A stretch of DNA of 64,000 nt from Bacillota bacterium (GTDB lineage Bacteria; Bacillota; Negativicutes; Sporomusales; UBA7701): assembly GCA_023415775.1 (NCBI GenBank), contig JAEZJM010000020.1:62001-126000 (forward strand). The letters are read 5' to 3'. Position 1 is the stretch's first letter. Each line of letters begins with the position of its first letter. The position numbers and the translations under genes are program-made. The notes beneath the pieces are model-generated. The model saw only the letters and a program-made list of their open reading frames with translations. It ran no database searches and was not told the DNA's origin. Of this stretch, positions 1 through 10,950 are shown in pieces.

Positions 1-1
1 C

Positions 2-298
2 GCCGAGCACCTCGCCGGCTGGCTGGCGGAACAAGACGGCCCGCGCCGCCGTCTCGCCATCCTCGTCGCCGGGCGTTCCGCCCGGCTGGTCGCCGCCACC
101 TTCCGCGGCGTCCTCGCCCACATCGACCCAGGCCGAAAATACAAACACACCGTCGCTGTCGACGGCTCGCTGTACGAAAAAATGCCCGGCTACGCCGGAA
201 TGCTGGCCGCCGCGCTCGGCGCCGCCCCCGTCCTCGTCAAAGACGGCTCCGGGGCAGGAGCGGCTGTCGCCGCCGCGTTGGCCGTCAGCCGCCGTTAG
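2..298 (+). CDS. Hexokinase family protein, C-terminal part (5' end outside window)
   Basis: The open frame runs from the window edge to a TAG at 296-298 and encodes about 98 residues of a C-terminus. It contains VAVDGSLYEKMPGY followed by a DGSGAGAAVAAAL tail. In eukaryotic-type hexokinases the DGS.Y...P.. and DGSG.GAA segments form the end of the ATP-binding half of the fold. The likely role is ATP-dependent phosphorylation of glucose or a related hexose in the cytoplasm. The catalytic Asp and N-terminal half are not visible, so substrate and completeness cannot be judged. The last 14 bases overlap the 3' end of the convergent gene at 285-542. Confidence 0.75.
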   Translation, partial: AEHLAGWLAEQDGPRRRLAILVAGRSARLVAATFRGVLAHIDPGRKYKHTVAVDGSLYEKMPGYAGMLAAALGAAPVLVKDGSGAGAAVAAALAVSRR

Positions 299-542
299 AC
301 CTGGCTGCAGGCGCATCGTCCCAGCGGGGCATATTGCCCCGGGGGCTGTTGAAGACCGAGTTGATCGCATGGGTCGCGTTCAACTGGGTCATCAGCCAGA
401 TATACATATCCCGCAGGCTGTTCAAGTCGAAATGGGTGTTCTTCAGCGCGTTCAGCGTCCAGGCCGCCAGCCAGATAAACAGGAAGACGACCGTGATCGC
501 CCCGACGCACACGTTCGGGGCGTTGACGACAAGCTTCCACAT
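285..542 (-). CDS. Small single-pass membrane protein, unknown function
   Basis: Predicted product is 85 residues. I start it at an internal ATG because GGAAAGGAG sits 9 bases upstream; a longer in-frame version would have no such site. Residues about 13-35 (VCVGAITVVFLFIWLAAW) form one hydrophobic segment, followed by a polar tail ending in Ala, Arg and Gly. No catalytic motif is visible and I do not recognise the family. It lies downstream of the panB-panE terminator on the same strand and overlaps the convergent hexokinase end by 14 bases, so it probably has its own promoter. Confidence 0.6.
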   Translation of the reverse strand: MWKLVVNAPNVCVGAITVVFLFIWLAAWTLNALKNTHFDLNSLRDMYIWLMTQLNATHAINSVFNSPRGNMPRWDDAPAARSNGG

Positions 543-612
543 GCCGGGCCGCTCCTTTCCTATAGATGCTACAAGGTATGCAGCAGGCGACCCGTTCGCC
601 CCTGTAAACACA

Positions 613-647
613 AAAACCCCGCCTCACTGCGCGTGAAGCGGGGTTTT
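613..647 (-). terminator. Rho-independent terminator after panE
   Basis: Ten-base perfect stem AAAACCCCGC / GCGGGGTTTT with a 15-base loop. Read on the minus strand it follows panE by about 18 bases. The flanking A/T runs would let it work in both directions. Confidence 0.8.
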
Positions 648-664
648 GCATATCAGAGCCTGCT

Positions 665-1594
665 TTATTGGCGGTTTTCGCGGGGCAGTTTCTCCAGCGC
701 CTTGATCAGCAGCGTCAACACCCGGTTGACCGGCGTCTCCACCCCGAAGCGCTCGCCTTCGCGGACAAGCGCGCCGTTGATCGCCTCGATCTCCGTCATC
801 CGGCCCCCTGACAGATCCTGCAGCATCGACGAACGGTTCTGGGCCGTGGCCACGGCGACGGCCAGCACCTTCTCCACCGGGTCGCCGTACGGCAGCTTCA
901 CCCCGGCGGCGTCCGCCACCCTCACCGCCTCCTCCACCGCCAGCGCCAGCACCTGCCTGGTCTCCTCGTGGTCAGCCAGCTCGCCGTTCTTCAGGCCGGT
1001 GATACCGGTGAGCGCGTTGATGCCCACATTGACGATCAGCTTGCCCCAGATAAGCGACGCAACATTGTCGTCGGCGATTGTCGTAATACCGGCCTTCGTC
1101 AGGCAGGCGGCGATCTTCTGCAGGCGCTCGGTCAGTCCGCCGCCCAGCTCGCCGATATGGGTCTCGCCGCTGCCGCCGTGCATAATCCGTCCCGGCCCCA
1201 GCAGCGTAGCCCCTTGGGCGGTCGTCCCGGCGATCACCCTGGCGGCGCCTACCGCCGCGGCGATCGTCTCGGCGTTGCCGTAGCCGTTCTGGAGGGTCAG
1301 CACCGCCGTTTCCGGGCCGAGGAGGGCGGCTGCCGTCTCGGCCGCCTTGGCGGTCGCGGTCGACTTCACGAAAATGATCGCCAACTCGGCGGCGCCGATA
1401 TCCTCCAGCCTGGTCGTCGCCTTCGGCCAGGCCGTGATATCCCCGGCCGGCGAGGCAATCGAAAGCCCCTTGTCGTTTATGGTCCGGACATGCTCTTCCC
1501 ACACATCCAGCAGCCATACCTCTTCTCCCGCCAGCGCCAGGCGGCCGCCGAAAAGGCTGCCCATGGCTCCGGCGCCGATGATGGCGATTTTCAC
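665..1594 (-). CDS. panE: 2-dehydropantoate 2-reductase
   Basis: Predicted 309-residue cytoplasmic NADPH-dependent reductase that converts ketopantoate to pantoate in pantothenate/CoA synthesis. An N-terminal Rossmann motif GAGAMG is at residues 7-12. The family signature around the catalytic lysine, WGKLIVNVGINALTG, begins near residue 183 (Lys185). Length is normal for PanE/ApbA proteins. The start is GTG, with GGGGGTGAG close upstream. It begins 15 bases after the panB stop codon on the same strand, so panB and panE form an operon carrying out consecutive pathway steps. The terminator at 613-647 closes the unit. Confidence 0.95.
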   Translation of the reverse strand: MKIAIIGAGAMGSLFGGRLALAGEEVWLLDVWEEHVRTINDKGLSIASPAGDITAWPKATTRLEDIGAAELAIIFVKSTATAKAAETAAALLGPETAVLTLQNGYGNAETIAAAVGAARVIAGTTAQGATLLGPGRIMHGGSGETHIGELGGGLTERLQKIAACLTKAGITTIADDNVASLIWGKLIVNVGINALTGITGLKNGELADHEETRQVLALAVEEAVRVADAAGVKLPYGDPVEKVLAVAVATAQNRSSMLQDLSGGRMTEIEAINGALVREGERFGVETPVNRVLTLLIKALEKLPRENRQ

Positions 1595-1609
1595 AATCTC
1601 ACCCCCGGG

Positions 1610-2446
1610 TTAATAGAGCCGTTTGAGCACTTCGTCCTTCATCGTAAAGCTGTGCTCCGGCCCGGGGAACTTGCCGGCGGCCACTTCCTCGGCGTAAGCG
1701 TTGAAAGCGGCGACGATATCCTGGCTGACATTCGCGTACTGCTTGACGAACTTCGGCACAAAGCGGTCGAACAGACCGATAAGGTCGTGGGTGACAAGCA
1801 CCTGACCGTCGCAGTGGACGCCGGCGCCGATGCCGATCGTCGGGATGGTCAGCTTCTTAGTGATGATCTCCGCCAGCGGCGCGGGGATAGCCTCGATCAC
1901 GATAGCGAACGCGCCGGCCTCTTCCAGCTTCAGTGCCTCGTTGATCATCCGCTCGGCTGCCGCCGTATCCTTGCCCTGCACCTTAAAGCCGCCGAGAGCC
2001 GAAGCCGTCTGCGGCGTAAGGCCGATATGGGCCATGACCGGGATGCCGCCGTTGACGATTGCCCTGACCGTCTCCACCACCGTCAGGCCGCCCTCCAGCT
2101 TAATGCAGTCGGCGCCGCCCTCCTTCATCATCCGGGTGGCGTTATAAACCGCGTCGCTAATGCTCATATTGTACGAACCGAACGGCAGGTCGCCGACGAT
2201 CAGCGTATTCTTCGCGCCGCGCACCGTCGCCTTGCAATGGTGGATCATCTCATCCATCGTCACCGGTACCGTGCCGTCGTAGCCCAACACCACCATGCCC
2301 AGCGAATCGCCGACAAGGATCAGTTCGATGTCGGTCTTATCCACCAGAATGCCGGTCGGATAATCGTAGGCCGTTACCATGCGGATTTTTTTGCCTTGCT
2401 CCTTCATTTCCTTGAGCGAGGGGATTGTCACCTTCTGCTTAGCCAT
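1610..2446 (-). CDS. panB: 3-methyl-2-oxobutanoate hydroxymethyltransferase
   Basis: Predicted 278 residues, full length for the PanB family. It transfers a one-carbon unit from methylene-tetrahydrofolate to ketoisovalerate, giving ketopantoate. The metal-binding aspartates are visible in VGDSLGMV (Asp47) and GDLPFGSY (Asp86). KLEGG near residue 116 carries the conserved Lys and Glu of the active site. GGAGGAATAG precedes the ATG at good spacing. It is the first gene of the panB-panE pair; the final pantothenate gene panC is not in this window. Confidence 0.97.
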   Translation of the reverse strand: MAKQKVTIPSLKEMKEQGKKIRMVTAYDYPTGILVDKTDIELILVGDSLGMVVLGYDGTVPVTMDEMIHHCKATVRGAKNTLIVGDLPFGSYNMSISDAVYNATRMMKEGGADCIKLEGGLTVVETVRAIVNGGIPVMAHIGLTPQTASALGGFKVQGKDTAAAERMINEALKLEEAGAFAIVIEAIPAPLAEIITKKLTIPTIGIGAGVHCDGQVLVTHDLIGLFDRFVPKFVKQYANVSQDIVAAFNAYAEEVAAGKFPGPEHSFTMKDEVLKRLY

Positions 2447-2557
2447 AGGACTATTCCTCCAATCGAATGTTGAATACCGGTCGATGCGCGTGTCGCCGCC
2501 GATGTCTACTGCAATTAATTCGCTGCCGGCAAATATTTCCCTGCCGTCAATCGCAAG

Positions 2558-2583
2558 CGAAAGGGTGGTTTCCCACCCTTTCG
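2558..2583 (-). terminator. Hairpin after the 40-residue peptide gene
   Basis: Perfect 11-base stem CGAAAGGGTGG / CCACCCTTTCG with a 4-base loop, 2 bases downstream of the small gene at 2585-2707. No clear U-tract follows on the minus strand, so it may terminate weakly or simply protect the 3' end. Confidence 0.45.
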
Positions 2584-2584
2584 T

Positions 2585-2707
2585 CTACTTATTTCCCTTG
2601 TTTTTGCCGCCCTTGCCGCTACCGCACTTCTCCTCAAAACCGGAGAATGCGGCGAAATCGCCCTGCACCGGGCTACCCGGCGTGTTTTTATCCTTGTTTT
2701 TGGCCAT
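2585..2707 (-). CDS. Lys/Gly-rich 40-residue peptide, unknown
   Basis: A 40-codon gene with AGGAGG seven bases before its ATG and a stop right before a strong hairpin, which is why I consider it real. The product is very polar, begins MAKNKDKNTPG, has a central FAAFSGFEEKCG and ends in a Lys/Gly-rich tail. There is one cysteine and no membrane segment. I do not recognise the family. It lies between panB and another tiny gene on the same strand and may be transcribed separately from both. Confidence 0.55.
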   Translation of the reverse strand: MAKNKDKNTPGSPVQGDFAAFSGFEEKCGSGKGGKNKGNK

Positions 2708-2729
2708 CGTTATTCCTCCTCGCAGCTCG

Positions 2730-2855
2730 CTAAGAGCACCCTTCGATACACTTGAACCCGCACTTTACGCAGGCTTCGCCGCTCAGCACGTCCTTATCGA
2801 CCGCGCAGGATGCGCCCTCGCGGCTGCTGACGGACTGCTCGCTCTGGGAAAGCAA
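2730..2855 (-). CDS. Small cysteine-rich peptide, unknown
   Basis: Predicted 41 residues from a TTG start, chosen because GGGGTG lies six bases upstream. An in-frame GTG at 2864 and a longer reading to 2930 are alternatives. The C-terminal half holds five cysteines in a compact pattern ending ACVKCGFKCIEGCS, which could bind metal or form a thioether or disulfide peptide. No modifying radical SAM enzyme or transporter is adjacent, so a ribosomal peptide natural product is not supported. Function unknown. Confidence 0.45.
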   Translation of the reverse strand: MLSQSEQSVSSREGASCAVDKDVLSGEACVKCGFKCIEGCS

Positions 2856-2913
2856 AACAATCACCCCTTTCCCCGATAGTGTAGCCCGGAAAGGGGTGAA
2901 ATATATGCTATTC

Positions 2914-3389
2914 TCAAAGGCCGGTGCCAAGCAGCAGCTCCAGCCTCACGATAAACTCCCCTTGCGCGCGGTTAATCTTCTTCATCGCCAGCGGTACGGG
3001 AAAAAAAGCCGCCTGGTCGATCTCCGGGAACCACTCCTGACGGCCCGACTTGGGCGGCCACTCCAGCGGAAAAAGGTTGCTCGCCGGTATCTGGCCTTCC
3101 TCCCAGTCGCCCGCAAACGCCCACGCGTGCACCGTCTTACCGCTGGCCTGCACCACCGACCCCAGCGACAGGAACTCGCCCGCCGCCGTCATGCCCGTCT
3201 CCTCGGCAAACTCGCGGACGGCAGCCGCCAGCAGATCCTCGCCGGCCTCAATCTCCCCCTTGGGATGCCCCAGTAGCCAAGGTCCTTGTTCTTCAGATAC
3301 GGCCCGCCGGGGTGGGCCAGGAAAATCTCCAGCTCGCCAGTTTTCCGCCGGAACATCATCAGGCCGGCGCTTATCTTGTCGGTAGCCAT
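2914..3389 (-). pseudogene. NUDIX hydrolase (COG4119-like), single-base frameshift
   Basis: Start ATG at 3387-3389 with AAGGAG seven bases upstream. The first frame reads ATDKISAGLMMFRRKTGELE and continues through LGYWGIP, then needs a one-base correction near 3262-3264 (three G on the plus strand, four expected). After that the second frame gives a perfect NUDIX box, G-x5-E-x7-REFAEETGM. The restored protein is about 158 residues, normal for this family, which hydrolyses nucleoside diphosphates linked to other groups. As written the product would stop after the shift. The lesion is in a homopolymer, so a sequencing error is as likely as a true pseudogene. Confidence 0.75.
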
Positions 3390-3534
3390 GAGCTGCTCCT
3401 TCTGAGCCGGGTGATATCGTTCCCCGGCAAATCCATTATAGAAGTTTTCCCGCAAGGTGTCAGCCGGAAACAGGAATAAAAACCCACCGTCCGGAAATAT
3501 TGAATAGATATCATACCCGAGGGAGGCATATAAA

Positions 3535-4551
3535 ATGCTGTTCACCCCGTTCACCGCCAAGGGGCTGACCCTGAGAAACCGTATCGTCATGCCGCCGATG
3601 TGCAACTACGTCGCCGGCCGCGTCGGCCTTGCCACCGACTGGCACTACATCCACTACGTCACCCGCGCCGTCGGCGGCGTCGGGCTCATCATCCAGGAAG
3701 CCACCGGCGTCGAGGACGGTGGTCGCATCACCGCCCGCGACCTCGGCCTGTGGAACGACGGCCAGCGTGACGGCCTCGCGCGCATCGCCGCCGCCGTTCA
3801 CCAGTACGGGGCCAAAATCGCCGTCCAGCTCAACCACGCCGGCCGCAAAAGCGAAGTCGAATACCTCGAGCCTGTCGGGCCGTCGGCCATCCCCTTCAGC
3901 GACAAGTACCGCACCCCCCGCGAACTCACCGCAGGGGACATCGCCGCCATCGTCGAACGCTTCGCCGACGCCGCCCGCCGCGCAGCCGCCGCCGGCTACG
4001 ACGCAGTCGAGATCCACGGCGCTCACGGCTACCTTATCAGCCAGTTCCTTTCACCCCTCAGCAACAAGCGCGACGACGGCTACGGCGGCTCCCCGGCAGG
4101 GCGCGCCCGCCTGCTCGGCGAGGTAGTCGCCGCCGTGCGCGCCGCTCTGCCCGCCGCCATGCCGATCATCGTCAGAGTCTCGGCCTCCGACTGGGAAGAA
4201 GGCGGCAACACCCCTGAATCGATGGCCGCCATGCTCAACCTCGTCAAAGGCGAAGGCATCGACATCGTCAACGTCAGCTCCGGGGCCGTCACTCCCGCCG
4301 TGCCGCGGGCCTTCCCCGGCTACCAGATACCCTTCGCCCTCACCATCAAAGAAAAAACCGGCCTGCCTGTCATCGGCGGCGGCCTTATCACCGACCCTAT
4401 CCAGGCCCAGCAGGTCGTCAAAACCGGCGTCGACCTCGTCTTCCTCGGCCGTGAGCTGCTGCGCAGCCCCTACTGGCCGCGCAAGGCCGCATTCGTCCTT
4501 GGCCAGGAGACCGACTGGCCGGAGCCTTACCTACGCGGTAAATTCCTGTGA
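3535..4551 (+). CDS. namA: NADH:flavin oxidoreductase, old yellow enzyme (YqjM/NamA class)
   Basis: Predicted 338-residue FMN-containing TIM-barrel reductase acting on activated alkenes with NAD(P)H. The YqjM-class cysteine is in PPMCNY (Cys23, with Tyr25 two residues on). The substrate-binding pair is HGAHGY (His161, His164). Barrel segments QLNHAGRKS and NKRDDGYGGS are typical. GAGGGAGG lies eight bases before the ATG. It is first in a three-gene operon with an isochorismatase-like protein (4-base overlap) and a DUF362 ferredoxin. The natural substrate is unknown. Confidence 0.9.
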   Translation: MLFTPFTAKGLTLRNRIVMPPMCNYVAGRVGLATDWHYIHYVTRAVGGVGLIIQEATGVEDGGRITARDLGLWNDGQRDGLARIAAAVHQYGAKIAVQLNHAGRKSEVEYLEPVGPSAIPFSDKYRTPRELTAGDIAAIVERFADAARRAAAAGYDAVEIHGAHGYLISQFLSPLSNKRDDGYGGSPAGRARLLGEVVAAVRAALPAAMPIIVRVSASDWEEGGNTPESMAAMLNLVKGEGIDIVNVSSGAVTPAVPRAFPGYQIPFALTIKEKTGLPVIGGGLITDPIQAQQVVKTGVDLVFLGRELLRSPYWPRKAAFVLGQETDWPEPYLRGKFL

Positions 4552-5120
4552 GTCGCCTGCCGGAGAGCGTCGCCCTGCTTATCATCGACGTCCAGCAGGC
4601 CATCGACGACCCCGCCTGGGCCAAACACGGCCCACGCAACAACCCCCATGCCGAGGAAAACATCGCCGCCCTGCTCGCCGCCTGGCGTCGCGCCGGGCGC
4701 ACCGTCGTCCACGTCAAACACGAATCGGCCGAGCCCGGCTCCACCTACCGCCCCGGCCAGCCCGGCTGCGAATTCAAACCCTGCGTCGCGCCGTTCGCCG
4801 GCGAACAGGTCGTCGTCAAACACGTCACCAGCGCCTTCATCGGCACCGGCCTGGCGGAAACCCTGCGAGCCGCCGGCGTCAGTTGCCTTGTCGTCTGCGG
4901 CGTCATCACCAACAACTCCGTCGAAGCCACCATCCGCATGGCCGGCAACCTCGGCTTCGACACATGGCTCGCCCACGACGCCGCCTTCACCTTCGCCCGG
5001 CCCGACTACGACGGCCGCCCCCGCAGCGCCGCCGAAGTCCACGCCATGTCGCTCGCCAACCTCGAGGGCGAATACTGCCGTGTCGCCACAACCGGCGAAA
5101 TACTCGCCATGATCCAATAA
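4548..5120 (+). CDS. Isochorismatase-like hydrolase with Ser at the cysteine site
   Basis: Predicted 190 residues, the usual length of the cysteine hydrolase/isochorismatase family. Asp14 in LIIDVQ and Lys91 in VVKHVTSAF match two members of the Asp-Lys-Cys triad. The third position falls in GVITNNSVEAT, where Ser124 stands where cysteine is usual. Such TNNSVEAT subfamilies do occur, but amidase activity by the classical mechanism cannot be assumed. Start is GTG, overlapping the namA stop by four bases, so translation is coupled. Substrate unknown. Confidence 0.8.
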   Translation: MSRLPESVALLIIDVQQAIDDPAWAKHGPRNNPHAEENIAALLAAWRRAGRTVVHVKHESAEPGSTYRPGQPGCEFKPCVAPFAGEQVVVKHVTSAFIGTGLAETLRAAGVSCLVVCGVITNNSVEATIRMAGNLGFDTWLAHDAAFTFARPDYDGRPRSAAEVHAMSLANLEGEYCRVATTGEILAMIQ

Positions 5121-5140
5121 CCCCCTGGGAGTGGTCATCG

Positions 5141-6259
5141 ATGAAAGTCGCAGCTGTTAATGTCGCCGGCTACGCCCGCGCCGGAGTGGAAAAAGGCCTT
5201 GCCGAAGCGCTCGGCTTCCTTGGCGGCATAGAACACTTCGTCGCCCCCGGCGACAAGGTGCTTGTCAAACCGAACATGCTCGAAGGCCTGCCCCCCGAAA
5301 AGGCGGTCACCACCCATCCCGAGGTTGTCCGGGCCGTCATCAGGCAAGTGAAAAACGTCGGCGGCATCCCGTATGTCGGCGACTCGCCCGGGACGACAGG
5401 GACGCTCAAAGCGGCGGAGAAGTGCGGCATTGCTGCCGTCTGCCGGGAACTCGATGTCCCGCTTGTCCCCTTTGACGCCACCGTCGACATCCCGTACCCC
5501 GCCGGCGCCACCGTCCAGAAATTCGCCCTCGCCAGCCCTTTCGCCGCGGCCGACAAAGTCATCTCCCTCGCCAAAATGAAGACCCACACCTTCATGGGTA
5601 TCACCGGCGCGGCCAAGAACATGTTCGGCTTCATCGTCGGCATGCGCAAAGCCCAGTTCCACCTGCGCATGCAGGCTCGGCCCGAATTCGCCGCCATGCT
5701 CATCGACCTGGCAAGCTTAGTAAAGCCCGTCCTGTCGGTCGTCGACGGCGTCGTCGGCATGGAAGGCAACGGCCCGCGCAACGGTAGCCCCGTCGCCGCA
5801 GGCGTCATCCTCGCCGGGGCCGACTGCTTCGCCGTCGACCTCGTCATGGCCGAAATCATGGGCTTCGACCCGGCGCGCCTCCCTCTCCTCGCTCTCGCCC
5901 TCGAACGCGGCCTCACGCCGCCCCTCGCCGGCATCGAGCTTATCGGCAGCGCCAGCGGCGTAAGGCGGAAATTCCTCCCGCCCCGCAGCATGCTGACACT
6001 CGCCGACCGCATCCCCGGCTGGGCCGCCGAACTCGGCCGCAGCCAGCTCACCGCCCGGCCGGAGATCGACGATGCCTGCATCGGCTGCGGTCGTTGCGCC
6101 GCCCACTGCCCGCCGCAGGCCATGACCGTCGCAGGCGGCAAAGTCCGCATCGACTACGACAAATGCATCCGCTGCTACTGCTGCCAGGAGCATTGCCCAG
6201 AAAATACGGTGCATCTGGAAGAGGGACGATTACTTAAGCTGGCGCGGCGGTTTTTGTGA
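5141..6259 (+). CDS. DUF362 domain protein with C-terminal 2x[4Fe-4S] ferredoxin
   Basis: Predicted 372 residues. Residues about 1-300 are the DUF362 domain (VLVKPNMLEG, a GDSPGTTGT loop, AKMKTHTFMGITGAAKNMFG). The C-terminus carries two ferredoxin motifs, CIGCGRCAAHC and CIRCYCCQEHC, each followed by a CP pair, which should bind two [4Fe-4S] clusters. GGGAGTGG precedes the ATG, which I chose over a long upstream extension lying out of frame in the isochorismatase gene. The role of DUF362 proteins is unknown. The context with an old yellow enzyme suggests electron supply to a reduction, which is inference. Confidence 0.88.
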   Translation: MKVAAVNVAGYARAGVEKGLAEALGFLGGIEHFVAPGDKVLVKPNMLEGLPPEKAVTTHPEVVRAVIRQVKNVGGIPYVGDSPGTTGTLKAAEKCGIAAVCRELDVPLVPFDATVDIPYPAGATVQKFALASPFAAADKVISLAKMKTHTFMGITGAAKNMFGFIVGMRKAQFHLRMQARPEFAAMLIDLASLVKPVLSVVDGVVGMEGNGPRNGSPVAAGVILAGADCFAVDLVMAEIMGFDPARLPLLALALERGLTPPLAGIELIGSASGVRRKFLPPRSMLTLADRIPGWAAELGRSQLTARPEIDDACIGCGRCAAHCPPQAMTVAGGKVRIDYDKCIRCYCCQEHCPENTVHLEEGRLLKLARRFL

Positions 6260-6341
6260 ATAGCCTTTTAGGCTATAAAAGCTCCATTATATGACGTTGA
6301 TGCCATGTCGGTTAAAGTAAAAGTTCTGTTGATCTACTAAG

Positions 6342-6376
6342 AACATCTGCTTTATGCGGGGCAGGTGTTTTCTTTA
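6342..6376 (+). terminator. Rho-independent terminator after the DUF362 operon
   Basis: Stem AACATCTGC / GCAGGTGTT (one G-T pair) with a 10-base loop, followed by TTTTCTTT. It lies about 80 bases after the DUF362 gene and upstream of exoA. Confidence 0.65.
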
Positions 6377-6464
6377 TGTATCAGGAATTAAGGAGAAATA
6401 TGCGAAAGTGTAGCTTAATCGCAGTATGATGATCATTTAAGCCTGGATGAAAGAGGGAGTATTT

Positions 6465-7217
6465 TTGAAGCTTGTTTCCTGGAACGTTAATGGGCTTAGA
6501 GCCTGCATGAACAAAGGGTTTAAAGATTTTTTCGATAGCGTCGATGCGGATATCGTCTGCTTGCAAGAGACAAAAATGCAACGCGAGCAAGTGGGTTTTG
6601 CTTTTGACGGCTACGACCAATACTTCAATTGTGCTGAAAAAAAGGGGTATTCGGGAACAGCCGTTTTTTCCCGCATAAACCCTTCGAACGTCACCTACGG
6701 TATTAATAGCCGTGAACATGATAATGAAGGCCGAGTTATCACGGTAGAATATGAAAAAATTTTCCTGGTGAACGTATATACACCAAATGCACAGCGTGGA
6801 TTGGCTCGCTTGGATTATCGACTGGGGTGGGAGGATAAATTCAGAGCATATGTCCGTAAACTCGACCAGGAAAAGACGGTTATCATATGCGGTGACATGA
6901 ATGTAGCGCATCAGGAAATCGACATAAAGAATCCAAAATCAAACAGGAGAAATGCCGGGTTTAGCGACGAGGAGAGAGGCAGGATGACAATGCTTTTAGA
7001 TGTCGGCTTTGTTGATACCTTCCGCCTGTTATACCCGGACAAGCGGGACGCCTATACGTGGTGGTCTTATCTGTTTGATGCCAGAAGCCGTAATGTTGGT
7101 TGGCGAATTGATTACTTCTTGGTATCGGAAAGGTTGAAAGATTCTATACGTGAGGCCAGCATTTTCACCGATATTTACGGAAGTGACCACTGTCCGGTTG
7201 GGCTTGAATTATTCTAA
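6465..7217 (+). CDS. exoA: Exodeoxyribonuclease III (AP endonuclease)
   Basis: Predicted 250 residues, family-typical. It cleaves DNA 5' to abasic sites and removes 3' blocks in base excision repair. Catalytic motifs are LQETKM (Glu35), GDMNVAH and GSDHCPVG near the C-terminus. I start it at TTG because AAAGAGGGAG sits about six bases upstream and the protein then begins [10 protein letters not shown] as in homologues. An ATG 18 bases earlier lies just ahead of that ribosome site and is unlikely. The gene looks less GC-rich than its upstream neighbours. Confidence 0.93.
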   Translation: MKLVSWNVNGLRACMNKGFKDFFDSVDADIVCLQETKMQREQVGFAFDGYDQYFNCAEKKGYSGTAVFSRINPSNVTYGINSREHDNEGRVITVEYEKIFLVNVYTPNAQRGLARLDYRLGWEDKFRAYVRKLDQEKTVIICGDMNVAHQEIDIKNPKSNRRNAGFSDEERGRMTMLLDVGFVDTFRLLYPDKRDAYTWWSYLFDARSRNVGWRIDYFLVSERLKDSIREASIFTDIYGSDHCPVGLELF

Positions 7218-7288
7218 ATCCTGCTTCTATGAAAGAGCTACGCTCCAGAGTCTCTGAGATTATGGAAGAGCTGGTAAAAATAAAAACC

Positions 7289-7735
7289 ATGAAGATATTA
7301 ATTGACGCTGACGCCTGTCCGAAGGCGGCATTGCAATATTGCGTGGAAACCGGGAAGAAGAATAGCATTCCCGTATTGACTGTGGCGAGTTACAATCACG
7401 ATATCGTTTCCCCTTGCCATATAACAGTAGGCGGCACATCGCAGGAAACCGACATGAAGGTTATCAATCTAACTGAAGCAGGCGATATTGTCGTTACCCA
7501 GGATTGGGGTCTAGCCTCGATGGTATTGGCTAAGAAGGCGTATTGCCTCAGTCCGACTGGTATTGAGTATCGCCCGGGGAAAATGGACTTCCTGCTGGAA
7601 GAGCGGGAAATCAAGGCTAAATTTCGGCGCGGTGGCGGGCGTACGAAAGGACCCAGTAAGCGAACCAGGGAAGATGATTTGCGGTTTGCTGCCAATTTGG
7701 AAAAGATGATTAAAATGGTATTTGCAGAACGATGA
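7289..7735 (+). CDS. YaiI/YqxD family protein (UPF0178, DUF188)
   Basis: Predicted 148 residues beginning [11 protein letters not shown], the conserved start of the family. [13 protein letters not shown] and a basic C-terminal segment ([14 protein letters not shown]) are also family features. The acidic residues resemble a PIN-like nuclease fold, but no activity is established. Longer in-frame starts at 7229 and 7262 exist; none of the starts has a good ribosome site, so the exact start is uncertain. It follows exoA by about 70 bases and may be cotranscribed. Confidence 0.85.
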   Translation: MKILIDADACPKAALQYCVETGKKNSIPVLTVASYNHDIVSPCHITVGGTSQETDMKVINLTEAGDIVVTQDWGLASMVLAKKAYCLSPTGIEYRPGKMDFLLEEREIKAKFRRGGGRTKGPSKRTREDDLRFAANLEKMIKMVFAER

Positions 7736-10325
<2,590 letters not shown>

Positions 10326-10335
10326 ACAGCATATG

Positions 10336-10374
10336 AGGCGGCGTTTCGATACAATTTGAAACGCCGCCTTTTTT
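10336..10374 (+). terminator. Rho-independent terminator after katG
   Basis: Stem AGGCGGCGTTTC / GAAACGCCGCCT with a 10-base loop, followed by six T. It starts 10 bases after the katG stop. Confidence 0.85.
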
Positions 10375-10425
10375 GCGCTTGAGCAGAAAGCATACGTCAG
10401 GCGGTGCTTGCCGGAAGATTAAGCG

Positions 10426-10766
10426 ATGCTTCGTAAAAAAGCCGCTGCGAACTCTCTAACGGCGCAAGAAATTGCGCTGGTCGGCGAAGTCAAGCAGCTA
10501 TTTACAGAAAGAATAAAGTCAATTGCACCGCATGCGGCTATTGCCTGCCGTGTCCGGCCGGGGTCCATATCCCTACCTGTTTGGCTATATACAACGATTA
10601 CTACGTTTTTGACGGCACTCCCGAAGCCAAACAACGGTATGGGATCATAACGAAGCTTGCCGCCCCCGCCTCCAAATGCGTGGAGTGCGGCAAATGCGAA
10701 AGCCATTGTCCGCAGGGACTGGAAATTCGTAAAGAATTGAAAAATATCAATGCGCTGTTTGAGTAA
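10426..10766 (+). pseudogene. Aldo/keto reductase C-terminal remnant with [4Fe-4S] motifs
   Basis: Only the last 110 or so residues of a ferredoxin-type aldo/keto reductase remain. The first frame gives NSLTAQEIALVGEVKQLF, then a one-base shift near 10516-10520 leads to CTACGYCLPCPAGVHIP and CVECGKCESHCPQGLEIR. These are the two cysteine clusters that end such proteins, whose full length exceeds 350 residues. A stop codon lies in frame just upstream of the ATG, so the catalytic barrel is gone. It is a decayed gene between two terminators. Confidence 0.7.
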
Positions 10767-10878
10767 CCCGGCGCCTGACGCGCCTGTAGCGATAATTCCG
10801 CGGCTCGCGGCAGGAAAAACGGGCATCGCGCAGAATACATGCATCAACAATCCAAGATGCATAGATTTGCTGAGCATA

Positions 10879-10910
10879 CCTCTAGTAGTTTTTACTACTA
10901 GGGGTTTTTT
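10879..10910 (+). terminator. Rho-independent terminator
   Basis: Near-perfect stem CCTCTAGTAGT / ACTACTAGGGG followed by six T. It ends the region of the aldo/keto reductase remnant just before rocB. Confidence 0.8.
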
Positions 10911-10950
10911 GTACCGGATAACCCTACAAAATTGACCGGGAGTTGACAGC

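Noticed and set aside
369..1283. 304-residue plus-strand open frame over panE
   Set aside because: Antisense to a clear PanE gene, low-complexity Ser/Pro/Arg composition typical of a GC-rich shadow frame.
968..2473. 501-residue plus-strand open frame over panE and panB
   Set aside because: Antisense to two well-supported genes; Arg/His/Gln-rich shadow with no domain.
6260..6276. ATAGCCT/AGGCTAT hairpin right after the DUF362 gene
   Set aside because: Only a 7-base stem with no U-tract; the hairpin at 6342-6376 is the better terminator.
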